From NCBI GenBank assembly GCA_947625205.1, contig CANQNN010000002.1, positions 226,478 through 290,477 of the forward strand: a stretch of DNA of 64,000 nt. The letters are read 5' to 3'. The notes under the pieces were generated by a model that saw only the letters and a list, made by a program, of their open reading frames with translations, was not told the origin of the DNA and did not search any database. This document shows, one piece after another, positions 48,357-55,827 of the stretch; position 1 is the stretch's first letter, and each line of letters opens with the position of its first letter. This stretch comes from an uncultured Lachnospiraceae bacterium (lineage in GTDB: Bacteria > Bacillota > Clostridia > Lachnospirales > Lachnospiraceae). The position numbers and the translations under genes were made by a program.

Positions 48357-48716
48357 TTAGTCAATCGCTTTCACACCTTCAACGAAGATGTTCATTTTTT
48401 CAACTTCAATTCCCGTAAACTCTTCTACCTTATATTTAACGCTGCTGATCAGATTATCGGCTACCGCCAGAATGCTCACGCCGTAAGAGACGACAATATG
48501 GAAATTCAGGGTCAGCTTGTTATTGTTCAGGATAACCTGAATACCGCGCGATATGCTGTCTCTTTTGAGCAGCTTGACGAGTCCGTCCCTCATATTCATA
48601 TTTGCCATGCCGACTACGCCAAAACATTCCATAGCAACGGTTCCGGCATACTGCGCGACAACTTCCTGGTCAATGGATATGTTACCCATATGCGTATCTA
48701 TTGAAGAAACTTTCAT
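48357..48716 (-). CDS. Asp23/Gls24 family envelope stress protein (YloU-like)
   Basis: 119 residues. Asp23 fold with ISIDQEVVAQYAGTVAMECFGVVGMA and IVVSYGVSILAVADNLIS. Family members sit at the membrane and affect envelope stress. AAGGAGG precedes the ATG; a TATAAT -10 lies about 45 bases upstream. First gene of the fakA-recG unit. Confidence 0.92.
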   Translation of the reverse strand: MKVSSIDTHMGNISIDQEVVAQYAGTVAMECFGVVGMANMNMRDGLVKLLKRDSISRGIQVILNNNKLTLNFHIVVSYGVSILAVADNLISSVKYKVEEFTGIEVEKMNIFVEGVKAID

Positions 48717-48798
48717 AAGTTACCTCCTTATCATATTATTCTGAAGATACATTGATATTATAACCTGTAACGCCGAAAAAAGAAATACAAAATTTAAC

Positions 48799-48827
48799 TT
48801 GCATTCCGAATCACTTTCTGCTATTAT
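48799..48827 (+). promoter_or_regulatory. rpmB promoter
   Basis: TTGCAT, 17-base spacer, TATTAT, 36 bases before the start codon. Confidence 0.7.
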
Positions 48828-48862
48828 ACAAATGTTGTGTGATTAGTAAAGGAGGTGCAAAG

Positions 48863-49048
48863 ATGGCTAAATGTGATATTTGTGGTAAAGGCGCTCATTT
48901 CGGTAATAATGTAAGCCATTCTCATAGAAGATCCAACAGAATCTGGCATTCTAATGTTAAGAAAGTTATGTGCAGGGTAAACGGCGCGAACAAACGCCTT
49001 AATGTATGCACACGCTGCTTAAGATCCGGAAGTGTTGAGAGAGCCTGA
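48863..49048 (+). CDS. rpmB: 50S ribosomal protein L28
   Basis: 61 residues. Begins MAKCDICGKGAHFGNNVSHSH and has a second CxxC (CTRCLRSG), so it is the zinc-binding (four-cysteine) form of L28. AAGGAGGTG precedes the ATG at 48863. Divergent from Asp23, a common Bacillota arrangement. Confidence 0.97.
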   Translation: MAKCDICGKGAHFGNNVSHSHRRSNRIWHSNVKKVMCRVNGANKRLNVCTRCLRSGSVERA

Positions 49049-49070
49049 CTGCATATAATGGAAAAGTCTG

Positions 49071-49103
49071 AAAGAAGCTTGTCCGACGGCACGCTTCTTT
49101 TTT
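49071..49103 (+). terminator. rpmB terminator
   Basis: AAAGAAGC/GCTTCTTT stem with a T run, just after rpmB. Confidence 0.8.
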
Positions 49104-49119
49104 ATTGTCTGTTCGCAAA

Positions 49120-49145
49120 AAAAACGGGCCTGATGACCCGTTTTT
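49120..49145. terminator. terminator of the J-domain gene, bidirectional
   Basis: AAAAACGGG/CCCGTTTTT perfect stem with an 8-base loop; T runs on both strands, serving mainly the minus-strand gene. Confidence 0.85.
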
Positions 49146-49148
49146 CTA

Positions 49149-49688
49149 TTATGCCTGTTTGAAATTGTCGTAATCGTTCTTTAAAGACTCGTATTCCCTG
49201 TTGATACGCTGTATGATCTCCTTGTCGCCGGCGACATTATCCGGATGAAATATTTTGATCAGATCCTTGTAGCGCTTCTTGAGCGCCAGCGGACTTCGCA
49301 CGCCTTTAAAGAAAACGGAAACATCGGGCGTGCTCTCATACCCGGCATGTTCGCTCATCAGCTCTCTTTGCGCCGCAAGCTTCGCCCACTCTTTGTCTAG
49401 ACGTCTGCGGTCCATATCAAGCTGGCTGAAGCCGTTTCTGAGTATTTCCATTTTCTTTTCAAAAAACTGGTTATCCTCTTTCAGCCTCTGGCGCTCTCCG
49501 GATATCTTACGGTTTAAGACCTTCATTTCATCTTGAAACTGCATCTTTTCCTTAAGGAACTGCTCTTTCATACGCTCCAGCTCCTTTGATGCCGTCACAA
49601 GTCTTATATTTTCCCTGAAAAGCCACGCTTTTAACGCCTGCAGGTCTTCTTCCGAGCCCTGCACGAGCGTTTCCTCAAAATTATCCAT
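49149..49688 (-). CDS. coiled-coil protein with a C-terminal J-domain
   Basis: 179 residues. A long charged coiled coil (about 20-110, rich in K, E, R, Q) is followed by a J-domain at the very C-terminus with the Hsp70-contact motif HPD at 148-150 (LIKIFHPDN). A terminal J-domain is unusual; DnaJ has it first. It probably recruits DnaK to a specific site. ATG at 49688 has AGAGG upstream. The small membrane protein gene lies 23 bases upstream. Confidence 0.82.
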   Translation of the reverse strand: MDNFEETLVQGSEEDLQALKAWLFRENIRLVTASKELERMKEQFLKEKMQFQDEMKVLNRKISGERQRLKEDNQFFEKKMEILRNGFSQLDMDRRRLDKEWAKLAAQRELMSEHAGYESTPDVSVFFKGVRSPLALKKRYKDLIKIFHPDNVAGDKEIIQRINREYESLKNDYDNFKQA

Positions 49689-49711
49689 ATGAAACCTCTG
49701 CCATACAGCAA

Positions 49712-49852
49712 CTAGCTGCCGCAAAAAAAGTTATAGCTTATGAGCAGCAGCAAAACGATAAGGACCAGACCCACAAAACGATTGACCAAAAAAAGCATAA
49801 ACAGCATACCAACCGCTACACACAGGGCGGCGAGCCCGATCAATTTCTTCAT
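49712..49852 (-). CDS. 46-residue membrane protein next to the J-domain gene
   Basis: Short frame starting MKKLIGLAALCVAVGMLFML and ending SYNFFCGS, hydrophobic almost throughout with a break at NRF, so one or two membrane helices. AGGA seven bases before the ATG. Too short for common ORF cut-offs. Same strand and 23 bases from the J-domain gene, so likely in one operon. No family recognised. Confidence 0.65.
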   Translation of the reverse strand: MKKLIGLAALCVAVGMLFMLFLVNRFVGLVLIVLLLLISYNFFCGS

Positions 49853-49911
49853 ACACCATTCCTGCCTATGCTTCTTCTATATATTATATGAAGCATCCGG
49901 CAAATAGTTCT

Positions 49912-49986
49912 GCTCCCTGACACCCGTATAAATGCCGTTTACTGGTTCCGCTCCCTGACACCCGTATAACGCCGTTTACTGGTTCT
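49912..49986. repeat. imperfect tandem duplication, units of 38 and 37 bases
   Basis: GCTCCCTGACACCCGTATAA is followed by a nearly equal copy 38 bases on; both continue into GCCGTTTACTGGTTC. The second copy contains the stop codon of the gerW gene, so the duplication reaches from the 3' UTR into its last codons. Confidence 0.85.
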
Positions 49987-50368
49987 CCTCCGGGAAAGCG
50001 ATATCTACCGCTTTGTCGTCTTCTATCATCTCTTCTTTAGGCGCAGTAAATTTATCGATCACATCAGGGATCAGATCAAGCACTTTGGTTATAGTATCCT
50101 GATTCTTGACATTTACCAGCTTGGTAGAACCGTTTTTGATCACAAGCACCGCGCTGGGAGACATCTTAGCCGCAAATCCGCCACCGCCGCCGTTCTTCTT
50201 ATCGGCAGCATTCGCTCCCGCGCCAACGCCGAAGCTTACATCGACAAGCGGCAGGATGATCGTATCCCCGATCTGTGTCGCGTCCCCCACGACCGTTTTT
50301 GTGCCGAGCACGGAATTCATTCCTTTCATCAGCGAATCGATTACGCCGGTAAAATTGTTTTCTGCCAT
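49976..50368 (-). CDS. ytfJ: GerW family sporulation protein (YtfJ)
   Basis: 130 residues. The GerW/YtfJ core is clear: VVGDATQIGDTIILPLVDVSFGVGAG, a glycine run and AAKMSPSAVLVI. In Bacillus it is needed for normal spore germination, so this organism likely has spore genes. Pairs with the DUF2953 gene upstream as ytfI-ytfJ do in Bacillus; their stop and start codons overlap by one base (TAATG). Confidence 0.92.
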   Translation of the reverse strand: MAENNFTGVIDSLMKGMNSVLGTKTVVGDATQIGDTIILPLVDVSFGVGAGANAADKKNGGGGGFAAKMSPSAVLVIKNGSTKLVNVKNQDTITKVLDLIPDVIDKFTAPKEEMIEDDKAVDIAFPEENQ

Positions 50369-51387
50369 TATACAGCCTCCTTCTTAAATAACCTGAGCAT
50401 TTTCCTGATATCCTGATTAAAATAGAGCCGCAGCGCCATTCTTATGAATGTGAATACTCTTATCCTGCCGCGAATATACAGTTCTCCTTCAATATGCGTC
50501 GCATCGCACTCAAAATCACCGACTATCCGCACGTGCTGTCCTATAAGGGGGTAGAGTATACCGAATATGGCAAGTATCTCTCCGGTCGTTGCCGGATCTT
50601 CCATACCCACAATAAAATCCGCCTCAAACTTATCCGGTTTCAATTTACGTAATACCCGGCCAAGCTCTCCCTTGCACAGCTGCAGGGAGCTTCGAAACGC
50701 ATCACTCTCGAGCACTTCCCTGTAATACTGTATATTATTAAACACAGCTTTTATTTTATCACAGAAATTGCGGATTGTGTACTGTATATTTTCAAAGAAC
50801 TTCTTAATTTTCAGAAGGATATCCCGGATCCTGCCCGCACAGTCCCTAATCTTATCCGCGAGGGATTTCTTTGGCGCTGCTTCTTCCGCCGTAACGTGTG
50901 CTTCTTCTACTGTAGCTTCTGCTTCTTCCGCTGCGTTCTGTTCTTCTGCGGCCTGCGTTTTCTCCGCCGTGGCTTGCGCTTCTGCCGCGCCCTTAATAGT
51001 CTCCGCTTCTGTGTCCTGTCCTGCTTTCTCCTCCGGCGCAGGAACGGACTTTTTTACAGACTTATTTTTCTCATTCTTTTTATTCTTTTTAATTTTTTTA
51101 TTTTTCTTTTCCTTCGCCGGTATCCTGAACAGGGTGAAGAATAATATCCTCGCCCGCACAGTCACTTTTGCCGGATACCGGACGAGCACATTGATAAAAT
51201 GTAAGAGCCATACGACCTTTACGCAGACCCTGGCCGGGGGACTGCCCTCTATCTCACTGCGGCTTATCTTGACGCGGTATCTTACCGGTACGAACATGAC
51301 GCAGATCAGCGCAAGCGCCAGAATACCCAGAACAGATAACAGGACGATCCCTATAATTTTTATAATGAACAAAACGATATGTATCAT
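50368..51387 (-). CDS. ytfI: DUF2953 membrane protein (YtfI-like)
   Basis: 339 residues. N-terminal helix (IIGIVLLSVLGILALALICVMF), then VRYRVKISRS as in DUF2953, a long Lys/Glu/Ala-rich repeat (about 92-175) and the C-terminal DUF2953 part (DFIVGMEDPATTGEILAIFG). Function unknown. The low-complexity stretch is unusually long. ATG overlaps the preceding stop (ATGA). Confidence 0.85.
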   Translation of the reverse strand: MIHIVLFIIKIIGIVLLSVLGILALALICVMFVPVRYRVKISRSEIEGSPPARVCVKVVWLLHFINVLVRYPAKVTVRARILFFTLFRIPAKEKKNKKIKKNKKNEKNKSVKKSVPAPEEKAGQDTEAETIKGAAEAQATAEKTQAAEEQNAAEEAEATVEEAHVTAEEAAPKKSLADKIRDCAGRIRDILLKIKKFFENIQYTIRNFCDKIKAVFNNIQYYREVLESDAFRSSLQLCKGELGRVLRKLKPDKFEADFIVGMEDPATTGEILAIFGILYPLIGQHVRIVGDFECDATHIEGELYIRGRIRVFTFIRMALRLYFNQDIRKMLRLFKKEAV

Positions 51388-51695
51388 ACGATATCCCCAA
51401 ACAGGTACGCCGCCAGATCAGCGCTGCCCGTTTTTGCAACAGATTCATCCGCTATTTGTAAGATCAGGCCATCCGCCTCATCCTTGCTGCCCGCAATGCC
51501 TATGATAAACGGCGGGTTTTGTTTATAATAGTACTGCTGCAGCATCAGGCTGTGATAATATTCCAGTCTGGCGTTCCCGGCGTCGTATACAATGACATAG
51601 ACGTTGTTCAGCTTGGCGTACTTTTTCAGTTTCTTTATGACCTTTTCGGGTTTTTTAACAGTATCCCCGATATAGAGATTTTTATAAAATTTCAT
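51384..51695 (-). CDS. small protein of unknown function, first gene of the ytfI-gerW unit
   Basis: 103 residues from MKFYKNLYIGDTVKK. Mixed alpha/beta with VYVIVYDAGNARLEYYHSLMLQQYYY and FIIGIAGSKDEADGLILQIADE segments; no membrane helix. No family recognised. Position suggests co-function with ytfI and gerW. Start chosen at the ATG preceded by GCGGA; an in-frame upstream codon exists at 51734. Confidence 0.65.
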   Translation of the reverse strand: MKFYKNLYIGDTVKKPEKVIKKLKKYAKLNNVYVIVYDAGNARLEYYHSLMLQQYYYKQNPPFIIGIAGSKDEADGLILQIADESVAKTGSADLAAYLFGDIV

Positions 51696-51800
51696 AATAT
51701 ATTCCGCTGCCATACGGCTTACATATGCCCGCACAGGCCCTTAATTTACAAATATATTTTATTTTAACATATTTCTTTTGAAATAAAAAGACCGGACTGA

Positions 51801-51830
51801 TTGACACTCATCGTTGCATGGATTTATACT
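51801..51830 (+). promoter_or_regulatory. promoter of the HD-GYP-like gene
   Basis: TTGACA, 18-base spacer, TATACT. The 100-base leader that follows contains GTCG/CGAC and the 12-base palindrome CCCCGTACGGGG (51887-51898), which may form hairpins or an operator. Confidence 0.65.
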
Positions 51831-51937
51831 AATGTTAACGGATACATGTAACAAACGGATAAAATATAGTCGCGAATACGACATTTCCCCGTACGGGGCT
51901 AAGAATCGCGGCATAATACAGGCGGGGGAACTTTATA

Positions 51938-52993
51938 GTGAAAAATATTGCGCGTATGGCACTCGAAAACGGGATGGTACTCGGCGAAGACGTCTACAGC
52001 TACCAGAATCAGCTGCTTTATCCACGGGATACTGTCGTGGACGATGCCGTGATCACCAAGCTGGCCCGTTATTCCATCATGGTCGTCACAGTCAAGGAAG
52101 AGGAAGATTTTGCAACCACACATTTTGAGAAGGTCCGTCTGAGCGCCGGATTTAAATCCTTTGAACTCACCTATCACAATTGTATGTCGATCTTCCGCAA
52201 ACATATGGCGGCGTTTGTTGAGAACCAGACGCCGGTAAAGATATCCACTCTTATGGAGATATATACCACATTATCTTCCCGTGCCAGCAGCGGCGTACAG
52301 CTGCTTGACTACCTGTACAACATGCTCCCGAGCGAGGACGACCTCACGCATGCGCACTGTCTTAATTCCGCGCTCATAGCGGGAGTATTCGGCGCATGGC
52401 TCGATCTGCCCCGGGAAGATATACAGCTGCTGATCCAGTGTGCATTCTTCTATGATATCGGCAAGTTAAAGCTCCCGCAGGATCTTCTGTGGAAATCCGG
52501 CAAGCTTACCGATCTGGAATTCACCCAGCTTAAAACCCACACAATGTTAGGCTTCAATCTACTGAAAGACTGCGATGTGGACGAACACGTTTTAAAAGCG
52601 ACGCTGATGCACCATGAGCGCTGCGATGGCACCGGTTATCCGTCCAGACTACGCTCTTCGCAGATCGATATCTATGCCAAATATATCGCCATCATCGACT
52701 CCTACGAGGCAATGACATCCGCCCGCACTTACAGGCAATCGCTCAATCCGTTCCAGGTTATTGCCAATTTTGAGAGGGACGGCTATATCAAATACGATGA
52801 AGCGATCCTGCACCCGATCCTGACCCATATTGCAGAGACACAGATCGGTTATAACGTCCGTCTTACCGATGATACAAAGGCGCAGATCATAAGGATCAAC
52901 GATAATGCGCTCTCACGTCCGGTTTTACAGGCAGACAGCGGCTTGATCGACCTCTCGAACGAGCCCGGTCTTGAAATCGTATCGATCTACTGA
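51938..52993 (+). CDS. HD-GYP-like protein with a substituted HD motif
   Basis: 351 residues. N-terminal DUF3391-like part (ENGMVLGEDVYSYQ...LYPRDTVV) and an HD-GYP domain with LMHHERCDGTGYP (H225, H226, GYP) and SYEAMTSARTYR. The HD pair itself is Y172-D173 (FFYDIGK; codon TAT checked) where the family has HDIGK. HD-GYP enzymes break down cyclic di-GMP; this one has lost a metal ligand and may be inactive or a sensor. GTG start with GGGGGAA upstream. Single-gene unit. Confidence 0.85.
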   Translation: MKNIARMALENGMVLGEDVYSYQNQLLYPRDTVVDDAVITKLARYSIMVVTVKEEEDFATTHFEKVRLSAGFKSFELTYHNCMSIFRKHMAAFVENQTPVKISTLMEIYTTLSSRASSGVQLLDYLYNMLPSEDDLTHAHCLNSALIAGVFGAWLDLPREDIQLLIQCAFFYDIGKLKLPQDLLWKSGKLTDLEFTQLKTHTMLGFNLLKDCDVDEHVLKATLMHHERCDGTGYPSRLRSSQIDIYAKYIAIIDSYEAMTSARTYRQSLNPFQVIANFERDGYIKYDEAILHPILTHIAETQIGYNVRLTDDTKAQIIRINDNALSRPVLQADSGLIDLSNEPGLEIVSIY

Positions 52994-53027
52994 CTGTTAC
53001 CGCCGGTGTCAGTCAGATAAAGCTGCT

Positions 53028-54512
53028 CTACACATCAAAATACGCATTGAATATTCTCTTTGCGATAGGCACCGCATAATCGCCGCCGGAACCGGCGCCT
53101 TCAATAATAATGGTGACGCATATCTCCGGATCCTCTGCGGGTGCAAAACCCGTAAACCAGGCATGGGAGTCCGTTTTAACGCTGTTGTACTCGGCAGAAC
53201 CCGTCTTGCCGGCAGCCGTATAGGGTAAGCCGGATAACTTTGTGCCGGTCCCGCTCTTAACGACCTCCTGCATAAGCCCGTTAAGCGCCGCCGCTTCTTC
53301 TTCGGACATCAGTCTTTTGTATGTGTCGGGATTAAACTGTCTGATGATATTCCCTTCATAATTCTTCACGCAGTCTACCAGATAAGGCTTCATAAGCATA
53401 CCGTTATTGGCTATCGCGCAAGTGATCATATTTAAATGCAGGGGCGTGATCTGCGCAACTCCCTGCCCTATTGCCACCTGAATGATCTCAGAATCAGGCG
53501 TATCCCCGTCTATCGTAAGTCTGCTTTGATTGTACGCAAATGTCACGGGAAGCTCCTCATTAAACAGAAGCTGCCGCAGCGTACTTCCAAAGCGCGCCCG
53601 GTCAAGCCCTATACCGATATTGGCGAAGGAAGAATTACAGGACTTAGCAAAGGATTTGGCAAAATCCTCGCTCCCGTGGACCGTTTTGTGGTAGCAGTTT
53701 ATACTGTCCTCCCCATGAGTAAACCTGCCGCTGCACTGATAGCGGTACTGGTTATAGGTGTCCGGATTCTCACGGATATACTCAAGTGCCGTCACGATCT
53801 TAAAGGTCGAGCCCGGCGGATACAGCCCCTGTGTTACGCGGTTTAAAAGCACTGTACTTTCCTTATCCCTGATCAGGTCATCCCACATCTCGTCGATCTG
53901 ATTCGGGTCGAAATCCGGTTTCGACACCATAGCTAGTATCCTGCCCGTGGACGGTTCCGTAACGATGACAGCTCCTTTATAGATTCCGAGCGACTGGCTG
54001 GCAACCTCCTGCAGATCCACATCCAGCGTAGTAAATACATTGTCGCCCGGATATTTCACTCCCTCCATATCGTTAGCCACTTTGTCGGCAAGCTTAGCGT
54101 TAGAGTTGATCAGGTAATAATTGCCGGCGGCCTCGATCCCGTATTTTCCGTTTGATGCATATCCCACAGCGTGCGCGAACAGATTCGCATAGGGATAAAC
54201 CCTTGTTTCGCCGCCGTCTTCGTCAGTCTGAGTCTCGGCAAGCACCTGACCGCCGGCAGCGTAGATAGTTCCTCTTGTATTCTGCGCTGTGAGGATCTCC
54301 TGTCTGCCGTTATAACTGTTGTTGATAAGCTCCTGTCTATTAGTGATGGCATAATGGCAGGTGTACCCCATCATAGCCAGAAACAGCGCGACAAACAGAT
54401 ATGTGACCGTAAGGATCTGCCTTTTATTTTTGCTGTTCTTCTTCCGCTTCGAGTCTGGTTCCTTCATATTCTGTTCTTTCTGCTCTTTGTTTCCGCTTCT
54501 TTTTTTTGACAC
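53028..54512 (-). CDS. class B penicillin-binding transpeptidase (PbpA/FtsI-like)
   Basis: 494 residues. Basic cytoplasmic tail (1-31), membrane helix (about 33-52), pedestal domain and transpeptidase domain with S235-x-x-K238 (GSTFK), SCN in KSCNSSF and K436-T-G (GKTGSAE). Works with the SEDS protein encoded just upstream. GTG start with GAAGGAG; it overlaps the SEDS gene by 89 bases. A septal or sporulation role is likely but not certain. Confidence 0.93.
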   Translation of the reverse strand: MSKKRSGNKEQKEQNMKEPDSKRKKNSKNKRQILTVTYLFVALFLAMMGYTCHYAITNRQELINNSYNGRQEILTAQNTRGTIYAAGGQVLAETQTDEDGGETRVYPYANLFAHAVGYASNGKYGIEAAGNYYLINSNAKLADKVANDMEGVKYPGDNVFTTLDVDLQEVASQSLGIYKGAVIVTEPSTGRILAMVSKPDFDPNQIDEMWDDLIRDKESTVLLNRVTQGLYPPGSTFKIVTALEYIRENPDTYNQYRYQCSGRFTHGEDSINCYHKTVHGSEDFAKSFAKSCNSSFANIGIGLDRARFGSTLRQLLFNEELPVTFAYNQSRLTIDGDTPDSEIIQVAIGQGVAQITPLHLNMITCAIANNGMLMKPYLVDCVKNYEGNIIRQFNPDTYKRLMSEEEAAALNGLMQEVVKSGTGTKLSGLPYTAAGKTGSAEYNSVKTDSHAWFTGFAPAEDPEICVTIIIEGAGSGGDYAVPIAKRIFNAYFDV

Positions 54513-55821
54513 GTTTGGCTCCTTCTTCCTGCCGGATAATATACAATCCCTCTATGATAAAAAACATCACTAATGTCGTGAGCACAGAGCTTCCTCCGTA
54601 GCTGATAAGCGGAAGCGTGACGCCCGTCATCGGAATAAACTTAGTGCCGCCGCCGACCGTCAGAAAGACCTGGAATATATAAGTTACGCCAAGTCCGAAA
54701 GCGATCAGCTGATAGAATTTGTCCTTTAACCTGACGGAAATATTCATAAACGCGATGAAACAGCTGATGCAGATCAGTATCATACACATAGAAAAAGCAA
54801 TTCCGAGCTCTTCCGTCACGGCGGAGAAAACAAAATCCGCCTCCACAAAGGGAATGGAATCAGGCGTTCCGCGGAACAGTCCCAGACCGAACCATCCGCC
54901 GCTGCTGATCGCAAACAGAGACTGCGTGATCTGATAACCGGCGTCATCGATGCAGCTGAACGGATCGCGCCACGCCTGCACACGTACCTGCACATGCGTA
55001 AAAAAGCGATAGGCAAGCATAGCAGCGCCGCAGCCCCCGGCGCCGCCCAAAAACAGATAAAGCCAGTTTCCCGTAGCGATAAACACCATCATCACAAAGA
55101 CAACAAAAAAGATCAACGCACTTCCAAGATCCCTTGACGCCACCAGTATCAGTACATATATACCCGCCAGCACAGCCGTGAGGACAACGCGCAGGAAACC
55201 GTGCGATTCATAGAGCGCGCTGGCAAGGAAAAATACAAATATGATCTTAACAAATTCAGACGGTTGGAATGTCACGCCGGCAACCGAATAAGAGATCTTG
55301 GAACCATAGGTGGTCGATCCGAGGATCAGCACGATCCCGATGGCGGCGATGCCGACCGCCGCATAGATCCATGTCAGACTCTTTAGAAATCTCAGTTTGT
55401 GGATAAAATACGGAATGATCATACTCACGATAACAGAGACCGTCACGATAAAAAACTGTTTGATCGCCTTCTCAAAAGAAAGCCTGCTCAGGATCACAAA
55501 ACCGATGCTTAAAAGCATACACATATTGTTGATGATCAGCCTGTTGCCCCTGGGATATATCATGCGGAACAAAACGATCGTCGCAAACAAAAGGATCTGC
55601 TGAAGAATATAAAACAGAAGATACTCCACATTGCCCGTCTCAAAACAGATGACCAGAAAGCACGAAAAATGAACCAGAAACATAAGCAGATTCTGGCGCA
55701 TATAACATCCGCTGCGTTTTTCTTCATCCTGAATGCGGAAAACAAGAAAGCACTCCAGCGTGTACAGTGCAATGAACAAAGTTATGAAATATTTAGAAAG
55801 CTCTGTGATATATAATTCCAT
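54424..55821 (-). CDS. FtsW/RodA/SpoVE family glycosyltransferase
   Basis: 465 residues, about eleven to twelve helices. SEDS signatures TFQPSEFVKIIFVFF, SRDLGSALIFF, FVFSAVTEELG and GVTLPLISYGGSS. Ends with a highly charged tail (KRVKKKKRKQRAERTEYEGT) that extends over the PBP start. With RodA at 25787 this is the second SEDS protein here; this one is linked to zapA and so probably to division. Confidence 0.92.
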   Translation of the reverse strand: MELYITELSKYFITLFIALYTLECFLVFRIQDEEKRSGCYMRQNLLMFLVHFSCFLVICFETGNVEYLLFYILQQILLFATIVLFRMIYPRGNRLIINNMCMLLSIGFVILSRLSFEKAIKQFFIVTVSVIVSMIIPYFIHKLRFLKSLTWIYAAVGIAAIGIVLILGSTTYGSKISYSVAGVTFQPSEFVKIIFVFFLASALYESHGFLRVVLTAVLAGIYVLILVASRDLGSALIFFVVFVMMVFIATGNWLYLFLGGAGGCGAAMLAYRFFTHVQVRVQAWRDPFSCIDDAGYQITQSLFAISSGGWFGLGLFRGTPDSIPFVEADFVFSAVTEELGIAFSMCMILICISCFIAFMNISVRLKDKFYQLIAFGLGVTYIFQVFLTVGGGTKFIPMTGVTLPLISYGGSSVLTTLVMFFIIEGLYIIRQEEGAKRVKKKKRKQRAERTEYEGTRLEAEEEQQK

Positions 55822-55827
55822 AAAGTG

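Noticed and set aside
51837..51937. Cyclic-di-GMP riboswitch before the HD-GYP-like gene
   Set aside because: The leader has hairpins but I could not find the conserved core of known cyclic-di-GMP riboswitches.
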